This document shows, piece by piece, positions 21,016-37,138 of a stretch of DNA of 64,000 nucleotides. Where the stretch lies: contig NZ_PYFX01000006.1 in NCBI RefSeq assembly GCF_003020115.1, positions 284,109-348,108 on the forward strand, given 5' to 3'. The notes beneath the pieces are model-generated. The model saw nothing but the letters and a program-made list of their open reading frames with translations, was not told the DNA's origin and did no database searches. The stretch's first letter is position 1. Each line of letters begins with the position of its first letter. The position numbers and the translations under genes are program-made. The DNA comes from Bradyrhizobium sp. MOS002. Lineage in GTDB: Bacteria; Pseudomonadota; Alphaproteobacteria; Rhizobiales; Xanthobacteraceae.

Positions 21016-23076
21016 CTAGTCGTCTTCCTCGTCCTCGACCTTGTCGAAAAAGGAATAGCGCAAGGAATCGGCGTCGGCGTACCACTGGCCCGGACCCTTG
21101 TTGGCGGCGAGCGTCGCCTCCCAGAGCGCGTCGGTGCAGTCCTTGCGGTGCATCGACAGGTCGAAGCCGTTGCCGAAGAACAGTTCGGACCATTCCCACC
21201 AGGTGCCGAGCTTCTTGACGCCGCGCAGAAGGTCGTAGCGGTCGATCAGGGCCGGCGCCATGTCCGAGGTGATCGAGCCGAACACGAGCCCGGTCTTGAC
21301 CACGCGGTTCAGCTCCCTGATCGCACGGACCACCTGCTTCGGGGAAAGATGGCAGAGGCTGGTCTCGAACACGAAGTCGAACGCACCGTCCTTGAACGGC
21401 ATGTCGGTGATCGAAACGAGCTTGTTGTACTTCTTCAAGGCCTTCGGCGTTCTGGCGTGAATGGTGCGGTTGTTCTCGATGCCCCAGGCATCGATGCCGC
21501 GATCACGCAGCGCGCCGACAAGCTCGCCGCTGGCCGAGCCCGCGATCAAGAGCTTCGTGCCTTTGGTCTTGCCCCAGACGATGCCGATCAGTTTTGTGAG
21601 ATAGTCGGGATCCGTGAAGTGGTGCCAGGCTTCGCTGTAGGGACCCTGGCCGCGATAATTGTCAAAATAGTCGCGATCGATCTTGTCCGAGAGTGGCTTG
21701 TCGTCCTGCGAACGCTCGCGGCGCAGGCGCATCATCTCGGTCAAGATGATGTCGGTCGCCGCGTCCGAGGAATCGAGCAGGCCGTTCAGCGTCGAGTCGA
21801 ACAGATAGTCGCCGACCACCACGATTCCGGGATGTTCCTTCGGCTCGGGCCGGTGATTGGTCATGACGTCGCGCACGGGCAAGCCGCCCGGAATCGCGTT
21901 CACCGACGACAACCAGCGGTGGATCTTGCCTTCCATGAAATGCGCGCGCGCATCGCCGAACGATGCCGGCAGCGATTTCAGCGCGGCATTGATCAGCTCC
22001 TGGTCGGAGAGATTCGCAAAGGCGAGCGCGTCAGAGCCCGGAATCAGCCAGTTCAGCACGCCGTGCTTGCCCACATCATGGCGCGCGCCCTCGTTATAGA
22101 CGCAGCAACCGCCAAAGGCTTCCGACATGAACCAGGCGCCGGCGATCTTGTCGCCCCAGAACGGCGTGTCGAACAGGATCGACACACGCAAATAATGCGC
22201 GGGACGGTCGAAGTACGAGACGTGCTTGACCATCGACTTGCGGAGCTGTTCGCCCTCCCAACCGACGGTCCCGAGCCAGGAATGCGGCAGGCAGACCAGC
22301 ACAAGGTCGAAGTCGCGCGTCTCCGGCCCCTTGCCGTTCATCATCTTGAGCTGATAGCGGCCGGTCGGCGCCTTGCCGACCGTGAGGATTCGGTGATTGA
22401 GCTGGATGTCGGCATTGACCTCTGACTGGAGGCACTCGATGAGCTGCTCGTTGCCGTTCTGGATGGAATAGAGGCCGATATAGCCGTCGACATCCATCAG
22501 GTAGTTCTTGAGCGCGTTGAGCCCGTTGGTGTTGTGGCTCTCGGTCGCGAGGTCCGAGCGCGCCATCACCTTGAAGAATCGCTTTGCGGTCTCGTCCTCG
22601 ACCTCCTCGTCGAGCACCTGTTCGGCGGTCTTGTAGGCCCAGGGATTCTCGTTGTCGTGCGCGCCGACACCCTCGTAATACTCGATCGGCGTCATCGCCT
22701 CGGCGCAGCGCTTACGGAACGCCTCGATCGCGGCTGCGGTCTTGGCACCGTATTTGCGGCGCATGCCCGCGACGTCGTTGAGGAGCTCGCCGCCGAACTG
22801 CACCTGCTCGGCATCCATCGGAATGGTCTGCAGGCCGAAATGCTGGATCAACTCGCGCAACGGATCCGGCCCGGTCATCGAGTAGTCGTAGATCTCGGCA
22901 ACGCCGGCTTCATACATCGCGGGCGCGGAATCGAATTTGCGCGTGACGATCTTGCCGCCGAGCCGGTCGGATGCCTCGTAGATGGTGACGCGGCAGAGGT
23001 CGCCGAGCTTGCGCTTCAGATACCAAGCGCTCATCAGCCCGCCGGGGCCGCCGCCTACGATTGCGAGGTCAAGCAT
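21016..23076 (-). CDS. fusion: FAD-dependent amine-oxidase-like domain + SAM methyltransferase
   Basis: 686 residues. The N-terminal part (1 to about 450) is a flavin amine-oxidase/dehydroxylase-type domain with GGGPGG at 8-13, DRLGGKI and a C-terminal FAD motif near GIVVVGDYLFDSTLNG. The C-terminal part (about 470-640) is a class I methyltransferase: LLIAGSASGELVGAL (motif I, degenerate), then GAFDFVFETSLCHLSP (motif IV). It ends in an acidic stretch EDEEDD. The ATG at 23074-23076 is chosen because the Rossmann motif follows at once. It is read in the same direction as the ABC exporter, 132 bp upstream of it. The combination is uncommon and the substrate unknown. Confidence 0.85.
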   Translation of the reverse strand: MLDLAIVGGGPGGLMSAWYLKRKLGDLCRVTIYEASDRLGGKIVTRKFDSAPAMYEAGVAEIYDYSMTGPDPLRELIQHFGLQTIPMDAEQVQFGGELLNDVAGMRRKYGAKTAAAIEAFRKRCAEAMTPIEYYEGVGAHDNENPWAYKTAEQVLDEEVEDETAKRFFKVMARSDLATESHNTNGLNALKNYLMDVDGYIGLYSIQNGNEQLIECLQSEVNADIQLNHRILTVGKAPTGRYQLKMMNGKGPETRDFDLVLVCLPHSWLGTVGWEGEQLRKSMVKHVSYFDRPAHYLRVSILFDTPFWGDKIAGAWFMSEAFGGCCVYNEGARHDVGKHGVLNWLIPGSDALAFANLSDQELINAALKSLPASFGDARAHFMEGKIHRWLSSVNAIPGGLPVRDVMTNHRPEPKEHPGIVVVGDYLFDSTLNGLLDSSDAATDIILTEMMRLRRERSQDDKPLSDKIDRDYFDNYRGQGPYSEAWHHFTDPDYLTKLIGIVWGKTKGTKLLIAGSASGELVGALRDRGIDAWGIENNRTIHARTPKALKKYNKLVSITDMPFKDGAFDFVFETSLCHLSPKQVVRAIRELNRVVKTGLVFGSITSDMAPALIDRYDLLRGVKKLGTWWEWSELFFGNGFDLSMHRKDCTDALWEATLAANKGPGQWYADADSLRYSFFDKVEDEEDD

Positions 23077-23209
23077 GAGGATTCCGTGGTCTCCGGCCCG
23101 CCCCCTTCGCGGGACCACCGGTCTAAGCTCTCCTAGCAGAAGCGCTTTTGCGCCTGAAGGAAAGATGAACAAAGGTTGATCCTGCACCGCAACAGGGAAA
23201 CAAAGCAGC

Positions 23210-23236
23210 AAAAAGGCCGGCTTGCGCCGGCCTTTT
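23210..23236 (-). terminator. rpoC: intrinsic terminator of the rpoBC operon
   Basis: Eleven-base-pair stem AAAAGGCCGGC / GCCGGCCTTTT with a four-base loop, followed on the minus strand by a run of T. It lies 32 bp past the rpoC stop. It is symmetrical enough to work in both directions. Confidence 0.88.
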
Positions 23237-23267
23237 CAGTGTCCTCGGTATTCCTACGGATGAACGA

Positions 23268-27464
<4,197 letters not shown>

Positions 27465-27557
27465 CGTCTTCTCCTCGCGTGCCGGTCGCCTCCGGCAGCA
27501 AATTCGAAAATCACTATGCGGGGCGCCCTGCCCTCGCGATTCCAGGACTGGGCGCCG

Positions 27558-27582
27558 ATGCCCGGCCGTTCAGGCCGGGCAT
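27558..27582. repeat. 10-bp inverted repeat in rpoB-rpoC spacer
   Basis: ATGCCCGGCC / GGCCGGGCAT around a five-base loop, 11 bp past the rpoB stop. No T-run follows on the transcribed strand, so it looks like an mRNA hairpin between rpoB and rpoC rather than a terminator. Confidence 0.55.
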
Positions 27583-27592
27583 GAGGGTCGTA

Positions 27593-31708
<4,116 letters not shown>

Positions 31709-32189
31709 CGTGGCCTCTCATTTTCGTCGCCCGATTTGGGCGCGCCCTCCGGAACTCGGCTACCGCCGCTTCCCGGGTTGAATTTTCGAACCCGTCTTGG
31801 GGGCCGGAGACTCAGTTTCAGGCAGGAATGTCCTGAATCTGTTCTTCAGACCTTCAAAACGCAAAACGACGCGCGGGGCGCAGTAGCGCGCCCGCCCGTC
31901 ACAACCAACCTCTTCACGGACTGCAAAAGCCCGAAATAGCTTGCTCTCCCAACGGCTTACAGGGAATGCGGCATCCCTGCCCACCGCGCTTTCGTGCTGC
32001 CGACCCGATATGGGGCGACATTAGTGCAGATTCGAGGGGTAAACCCTCAAATCCCCACACTTTTTCGTGTTCGGCCTGCGTCGGGTCGTTCCGTCGCACG
32101 CCTTTTGCATCTGGCCCACCCTTTCGGGGAGTGGACCGAGATCCCGGTTGCGATGATGCTGACCGGGATCTCGTGCCAGTAAGCGCTGC
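31709..32189. other. 481-bp rplL-rpoB intergenic region with attenuator-like hairpin
   Basis: No coding sequence is seen. In enterobacteria a partial terminator between rplL and rpoB reduces transcription into rpoBC. Here a strong hairpin (32138-32172) lies just past the rplL stop, in the matching position. The remainder would be the rpoB leader. Confidence 0.55.
32138..32172 (-). terminator. candidate attenuator hairpin after rplL
   Basis: Perfect 11-bp arms GAGATCCCGGT and ACCGGGATCTC with a 13-base loop, starting 18 bp after the rplL stop. No T-run follows, so partial termination or processing is more likely than full termination. Confidence 0.55.
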
Positions 32190-32567
32190 TTACTTGAGCT
32201 CGACCTTCGCACCAGCCTTCTCGAGCTGGGCCTTGAGCTTCTCGGCTTCGTCCTTGTTCACGCCTTCCTTGACAGGCTTCGGCGCGCCCTCGACGAGGTC
32301 CTTTGCTTCCTTCAGGCCCAGGCCGGTGATGGCGCGGACTTCCTTGATGACCTCGATCTTCTTGTCGCCGGCGGCGGCAAGAACAACCGTGAACTCGGTC
32401 TTCTCTTCGGCCGGAGCGGCGGCAGCACCACCACCAGCCGGGCCGGCCACGGCGACAGCCGCGGCAGCCGAAACGCCCCACTTCTCTTCGAGGAGCTTCG
32501 CGAGTTCGGCAGCTTCGAGCACGGTGAGGCTCGAGAGGTCGTCAACGATCTTCTGCAGGTCAGCCAT
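32190..32567 (-). CDS. rplL: 50S ribosomal protein L7/L12
   Basis: Stalk protein that recruits translation GTPases. It has an N-terminal dimerisation domain (MADLQKIVDDLSSLTVLEAAEL), an Ala/Gly-rich hinge (about 38-55) and the C-domain KIEVIKEVRAITGLGLKEAKDLVE. 125 residues. It is 54 bp downstream of rplJ. Confidence 0.99.
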   Translation of the reverse strand: MADLQKIVDDLSSLTVLEAAELAKLLEEKWGVSAAAAVAVAGPAGGGAAAAPAEEKTEFTVVLAAAGDKKIEVIKEVRAITGLGLKEAKDLVEGAPKPVKEGVNKDEAEKLKAQLEKAGAKVELK

Positions 32568-32621
32568 TGTTCAGTTTCCTTGAATGTAAGTCTGGTTCGG
32601 GTTTGAGTTTTGCGAAGGGCG

Positions 32622-33140
32622 TCAGGCCGCTTCGCCCTTTGAGGCATAAGCCTGGATGACGCGCGCGAGCTTGCCCGCGGGCGCGTTGGCGAGCTGAGCG
32701 ATCTTGGTCGCCGGGGCCACAAGCAGGCCGACGATCTTGGCGCGCAGTTCGTCAAGCGACGGCAGCGAGGCAAGAGCCTTCACGCCGTCGACATTCAGGA
32801 CGGTCTTTCCCATCGAGCCGCCAATGATGACGAACTTTTCGTTCGCCTTGGCGAATTCGACAGCGACCTTTGGCGCCGCTACCGGATCGTCCGAAGTGGC
32901 GATCACGGTCGGTCCCTTCAGCATGGGGCCGATGGCAACGACGTCAGTGCCTTCAAGAGCAATTTTGGCGAGACGGTTCTTCGAGACCTTCACCGAGGCG
33001 CCAGCCTGCTTCATCTGCATGCGCAGCTTCTGCATCTGAGCAACGGTCAGGCCGGAATATTGGGCAACGACCGCGACGCTCGTGGTCTTGAAGACCGCAT
33101 TGAGCTGTTCGACCGCTTCCTTTTTTGCCGCTCGTTCCAC
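32622..33140 (-). CDS. rplJ: 50S ribosomal protein L10 (GTG start)
   Basis: Stalk base protein; with L7/L12 it represses its own mRNA in other bacteria. The GTG at 33138-33140 is chosen over an in-frame upstream ATG: it has GGAAAGAG at the right spacing, gives the family start (V/M)ERAAKKEAVEQL, and yields the usual 172 residues. The upstream ATG (MTANRKEL) has no ribosome-binding site. Confidence 0.96.
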   Translation of the reverse strand: MERAAKKEAVEQLNAVFKTTSVAVVAQYSGLTVAQMQKLRMQMKQAGASVKVSKNRLAKIALEGTDVVAIGPMLKGPTVIATSDDPVAAPKVAVEFAKANEKFVIIGGSMGKTVLNVDGVKALASLPSLDELRAKIVGLLVAPATKIAQLANAPAGKLARVIQAYASKGEAA

Positions 33141-33718
33141 AGCAAGCTCTTTCCGGTTGGCGGTCATCGCGAAAGCGGGGACCGCCGGGTTGCACCCATC
33201 GTCCCGCCCAAACCTGAACCTCAGGGCCAAACCCATCGGACACGCCGGGCAAGACGACAATTCAAAGCCTGCCCTCCGGGAGCCAACAGGAGCCCACGGC
33301 GTGTCGAGGTCCGAACCAAACCCATTCCGCAACCGACCCTAAGGTGGGCACGAAGTGAAATCCGGTCTTCACCCGTCTATGCAGGCCATGCGATTAAGCC
33401 GTTGAGAAATCGAAATTCCCCGCGGGCGCCTGCAGTCTTGGACAGGACAAGGTCAGCCGGCGAACCGTCCGACCTCTGCCCGCACCCCACGCCCGACGGC
33501 TTTCCCTCCTTTTCCGGCAAATCCTCACGGACGCCCTGAAAAGGAATGATCTCCATCGCTTGTTTTCGGAATGCGTGCACGAACGCGCCAGCCGAGGCCG
33601 GCACGTCCGGAAGCGGTTCTTTAACCGCTCGGGGCCTGCTTGCCAAGAGCAAAATTCACACCAGTTCCAATCCGTTGTCGCTCGCGCTTAATCAGGGCGG
33701 ACAGGGGCCGATTTCAGC
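33141..33718. other. rplJ: 578-bp region upstream of rplJ (leader)
   Basis: No credible gene on either strand. It separates rplJ from the 2-hydroxyacid dehydrogenase gene. It probably holds the promoter and the L10-binding leader for rplJL, but I could not identify convincing promoter hexamers. Confidence 0.4.
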
Positions 33719-34666
33719 TCATTTGACCCCGTAAGGCAGCGGCTTGCCCTCGAAAAATGCGGTCAGGTTCGCCAGCACGCAGCTCTGCATGGCGACGTGC
33801 GATTCGAGGGTGTGGCCGCCAATATGGGGGGCGAACACGACGTTGGGCAGCGCCGTCAGCGCGTCCGGAGCGTGCGGTTCCTTGTCGTAGACGTCGAGAC
33901 CGGCGCCGGCGATGGTCTTCTCGGTAAGCGCCGCCACCAGGGCTTTCTCGTCGATCACCGAGCCGCGGGAGATGTTGACGACATAGCCGTCCGCCCCGAG
34001 GCGCCTGAGGATATCGGCGCTGACGGCATGCTGGGTCTCGGCCCCTGCCCGGACCGCGATCATCAGCACGCTGCACCAGTCGGCGAGCGCCTCCAGCGTC
34101 GGGAAATATTGATAGGGCAGATCGTATCTGCTGCGACTGAAATAGCCGACCTCGCTCTCGAAGGCGGCGCAGCGCTCCGCGATCTTGCGGCCGATCTCGC
34201 CCATGCCGTAGACGCCGATGCGGCGGCCCGGCATCCCGGCCTGCGGGCGCATCATCGGCGAGGGCTTTGACGCCGCCCAATCCCCGCTTCGGACGTACTG
34301 GTCGGCAACCAGGAGCCGCCGCGTCGTCGCGAGCATCAGGGTCATCGCGATGTCGGCGACCGAGGCCGCATTGGCGCCGGGGCTATGCCCGACCGCGATG
34401 TTGCGGCCAGCAGCCGCCTTCAGGTCAACACCGTCATAGCCGGTGCCGTAGCAGACAATAGTGCCGAGCTGCGGAAACAGGTCCATCGCCTCGGCGCCCA
34501 GCGGTGTGCCGCCGGCGGTGAGCACCGCGCGGATGCCGCCGAGCTCGTCGGCCGAAAACACCTCGCGCACAGGCTTGCCGCCGGTGTCGAGCAGCTCGAA
34601 CCGCTCGGCGAAGCGCGCCATCATCGTCTTGGGAAAGCGCGAGTAGATCAGGACCTTGTCAGTCAT
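33719..34666 (-). CDS. D-2-hydroxyacid dehydrogenase family protein
   Basis: NAD(P)-dependent oxidoreductase of the D-isomer-specific 2-hydroxyacid dehydrogenase family, reducing a 2-keto acid or the reverse. The nucleotide motif GMGEIG is at 154-159. The catalytic triad is Arg234 (NISRGS), Glu263 (DKEPH) and His281 (APHIGGH). 315 residues, normal. It lies between rplA and rplJ, splitting the usual L11-L1-L10-L12 gene order, with a hairpin after rplA and a long leader before rplJ that would isolate it transcriptionally. Glyoxylate/hydroxypyruvate reductase is the likeliest activity, but sequence alone does not fix the substrate. Confidence 0.93.
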   Translation of the reverse strand: MTDKVLIYSRFPKTMMARFAERFELLDTGGKPVREVFSADELGGIRAVLTAGGTPLGAEAMDLFPQLGTIVCYGTGYDGVDLKAAAGRNIAVGHSPGANAASVADIAMTLMLATTRRLLVADQYVRSGDWAASKPSPMMRPQAGMPGRRIGVYGMGEIGRKIAERCAAFESEVGYFSRSRYDLPYQYFPTLEALADWCSVLMIAVRAGAETQHAVSADILRRLGADGYVVNISRGSVIDEKALVAALTEKTIAGAGLDVYDKEPHAPDALTALPNVVFAPHIGGHTLESHVAMQSCVLANLTAFFEGKPLPYGVK

Positions 34667-34700
34667 TGTTCTTGTTTCCGGTGAACGCCATCACAAACGA

Positions 34701-34736
34701 CGAGGGGCGGAATCGGTTGCCCAATTCCGCCCCTCG
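34701..34736 (-). terminator. candidate terminator after rplA
   Basis: Perfect 13-bp arms CGAGGGGCGGAAT / ATTCCGCCCCTCG with a ten-base loop, 20 bp past the rplA stop. The following minus-strand sequence has only a short T-run, so strength is uncertain. It separates rplKA from the dehydrogenase gene. Confidence 0.6.
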
Positions 34737-34756
34737 CCTCATGCAATTTACTAGCC

Positions 34757-35449
34757 TTAGCCGAGAATGGTGCCCGGCTCGACCTTCACGCCGGGGCCCA
34801 TCGACGAGGACACCGCAACCCGCTGGATGTAGGTGCCCTTGGAACCGGCCGGCTTGGCCTTGGAGACAGCGTCAGCCAGAGCCTTGATGTTCTCGACCAG
34901 TTTTTCCTCGGTGAACGAGGCCTTGCCGACGCCAGCCTGCAGGATGCCGGCCTTCTCGACACGGAACTCAACCGAGCCGCCCTTTGCGCCCTTCACGGCG
35001 CTGGTGACGTCCATGGTCACGGTGCCGATCTTCGGGTTCGGCATCAGGCCGCGCGGGCCGAGCACCTTACCGAGGCGGCCGACCAGCGGCATCATGTCGG
35101 GGGTTGCGATACAGCGGTCGAAATCGATCGTGCCGTTCTGCACCTTCTCGACCAGGTCCTCGGCGCCGACGACATCGGCACCCGCAGCCTTGGCCTCGTC
35201 AGCCTTGGCGCCGCGGGCGAACACGCCAACGCGGAGCGTACGGCCAGTGCCGTTCGGCAGGGTCACGACACCGCGGACCATCTGGTCGGCGTGACGCGGA
35301 TCGACTCCGAGATTGATCGCGACCTCGATGGTCTCGTCGAACTTCGCTTTCGCGCGTTCCTTGACCATCTTGATGGCGTCCGCCAGCGGATAAAGCTTTT
35401 CGCGATCAACACCTTCGCGGGCTTTGCTCAAACGTTTTCCGATTGCCAT
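34757..35449 (-). CDS. rplA: 50S ribosomal protein L1
   Basis: L1-stalk protein and, in other bacteria, translational repressor of rplKA. It starts MAIGKRLSKAREGVDREKLYPL and holds VLGPRGLMPNPKIGTVT, the L1 signature. 230 residues. It is 6 bp downstream of rplK. Confidence 0.99.
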   Translation of the reverse strand: MAIGKRLSKAREGVDREKLYPLADAIKMVKERAKAKFDETIEVAINLGVDPRHADQMVRGVVTLPNGTGRTLRVGVFARGAKADEAKAAGADVVGAEDLVEKVQNGTIDFDRCIATPDMMPLVGRLGKVLGPRGLMPNPKIGTVTMDVTSAVKGAKGGSVEFRVEKAGILQAGVGKASFTEEKLVENIKALADAVSKAKPAGSKGTYIQRVAVSSSMGPGVKVEPGTILG

Positions 35450-35455
35450 GACCGC

Positions 35456-35884
35456 TTACCCCGCCACTTCAAGACCCATCGAGCGGGCAGAGCCCTCGAC
35501 CATCTTCATGGCCGATTCGATGGAATCGCAATTGAGATCCTTCATCTTCTTCTCGGCGATCTCGCGCACCTGCGCCTTGGTCACCGCGCCGGCCTTGTCA
35601 CGGCCCGGCGCCTTGGAGCCGGACTGGATCTTGGCAGCCTGTTTGAGGAAGAAGGACATCGGCGGCGTCTTCATCTCGAAGGTGAAGGAACGGTCCGCAT
35701 AAATGGTGATGACCACCGGGATAGGGGTGTTCTTCTCTTCCTTCTGGGTCTGGGCGTTGAACGCCTTGCAGAACTCCATGATGTTGAGACCGCGCTGACC
35801 GAGCGCGGGACCGATCGGGGGCGAAGGATTCGCCGCACCGGCCGGGACCTGAAGCTTCAGGTATCCGGTCACTTTCTTTGCCAT
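35456..35884 (-). CDS. rplK: 50S ribosomal protein L11
   Basis: Binds the GTPase-associated region of 23S rRNA. It has the N-terminal Pro-rich switch (PAGAANPSPPIGPALGQRGLNIMEFCKAFN) and the C-terminal rRNA-binding domain. 142 residues, starting MAKKVTGYLKLQVPAG. Confidence 0.99.
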   Translation of the reverse strand: MAKKVTGYLKLQVPAGAANPSPPIGPALGQRGLNIMEFCKAFNAQTQKEEKNTPIPVVITIYADRSFTFEMKTPPMSFFLKQAAKIQSGSKAPGRDKAGAVTKAQVREIAEKKMKDLNCDSIESAMKMVEGSARSMGLEVAG

Positions 35885-36014
35885 GTATCACTCCTGTTGG
35901 GCCGGCCTGGGCCGGCGGTTTCAGGTTCGTGGTCTGGGTCGGATGCGGCTGGCAACCGCCCTCTCCCTCCCACGGCCTCTTGTTGCGCGAGACCGAAGTC
36001 TCGCGCCTACCCGA

Positions 36015-36569
36015 TCAGACCTTCTCGACCTGACCGAATTCCAGTTCGACCGGCGTGGCGCGGCCGAAGATCGACACGGCGACCTTCACGCGCGAGCGCG
36101 CCTCGTCGATTTCCTCGACCACACCGGAGAACGAGGCAAACGGGCCGTCGGCCACGCGCACGTTCTCGCCGATCTCGAACGACACCGACGCCTTCGGCCG
36201 TTCCACGCCCTCCTGCACCTGGTGCAGGATGCGCATGGCCTCGGCTTCCGAGATCGGCATCGGCTTGTTTTCCGCACCGAGGAAGCCGGTCACCTTCGGC
36301 GTGTTCTTGATCAGATGAAACGCCTCGTCGGTCAGCTTCATCTTCACCAGCACGTAGCCCGGGAAGAACTTGCGCTCGGCGTCGATCTTGCGGCCGCGGC
36401 GCACTTCCGTGACCTTCTCGGTCGGAACCAGCACCAGTTCGAACAGCTCCTCGAGCCCGCGCTGCTTGGCCTGCTCGCGGATCGATTCGGCGACCTTCTT
36501 CTCGAAGTTTGAATAGGCGTGGACGATGTACCAGCGCTTGTCAGACAATTGAGCCGTTGCTGTTGCCAT
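36015..36569 (-). CDS. nusG: transcription termination/antitermination factor NusG
   Basis: Binds RNA polymerase and links it to Rho or S10. It has the N-terminal NGN domain (WYIVHAYSNFEKKVAESI...FFPGYVLVKMKL) and the C-terminal KOW domain (VRVADGPFASFSGVVEEID). 184 residues. Its ATG overlaps the secE TGA by one base (TGATG). Confidence 0.99.
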   Translation of the reverse strand: MATATAQLSDKRWYIVHAYSNFEKKVAESIREQAKQRGLEELFELVLVPTEKVTEVRRGRKIDAERKFFPGYVLVKMKLTDEAFHLIKNTPKVTGFLGAENKPMPISEAEAMRILHQVQEGVERPKASVSFEIGENVRVADGPFASFSGVVEEIDEARSRVKVAVSIFGRATPVELEFGQVEKV

Positions 36570-36760
36570 CAGTGAATGCCCAGAAGGAAGGTGATGAGGT
36601 AACGGATGATCTGGTCGGCGGCGAAGAAGAAGATCGAGGCCACGGCGACCATGACGAACACCATGATGGTGGTGATCGTGGTCTCGCGGCGGGTCGGCCA
36701 GGTGACCTTGGCGGTCTCCGAGCGCACTTCCTGCAAGAACTTGAACGGGCTGACTGCCAT
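36569..36760 (-). CDS. secE: preprotein translocase subunit SecE
   Basis: Single-span clamp of the SecYEG channel. It reads FLQEVRSETAKVTWPTRRET followed by one membrane helix (about 30-55). 63 residues from the ATG at 36758-36760; the open frame continues upstream without SecE similarity. Confidence 0.97.
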   Translation of the reverse strand: MAVSPFKFLQEVRSETAKVTWPTRRETTITTIMVFVMVAVASIFFFAADQIIRYLITFLLGIH

Positions 36761-37138
36761 CGCTTGATGTCCAACGTCCGTCGACAGACGCGAATGAATT
36801 TCAGGGATCCGAACAGCCGCCGTTTGCCCAGCCCTCTGTCTCGAAGGATGAGCCGGAAACCGGGCTCGATTGTTCGGGGATTTCAAAGCCGCGCCGGAGA
36901 TCCGCGTCTAACGGGCCGGCTGCGAGTGCGCGGTATCTACTGCGGATGGGGCCAAAGGTCAAGATAGGGAGGCTAAACGCGCGCAAAACGACCTCCCCGA
37001 ACGACCGACCAGAGATCAGGCCGATCAAGGGCTTATCTGGCCCCCTGCAATGCGCCGTCCCAAAGCCGCAGCCGGTTCCTCGCAGGACGACACTACCAGG
37101 CCCCCCTCACCTGCCGCCCCTCTAGCGCCTCCTCGAAG
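36761..37138. other. 378-bp region upstream of secE
   Basis: No gene is seen, and no tRNA. It contains a good minus-strand promoter (36934-36962) for secE-nusG-rplKA. In many alphaproteobacteria a tRNA-Trp gene lies next to secE; here the only tRNA-Trp sequence is the fragment at 54482. Confidence 0.5.
36934..36962 (-). promoter_or_regulatory. secE: sigma70-type promoter for secE-nusG-rplKA
   Basis: The minus strand reads TTGACC, 17 bp, then TAGATA; shifted by one base the -35 is a perfect CTTGAC. The secE start is about 170 bp downstream. Confidence 0.6.

Noticed and set aside
33141..33188. ATG start giving an rplJ product 8 residues longer, or the still longer open frame
   Set aside because: No ribosome-binding site precedes that ATG; the GTG start has one and yields the family length.
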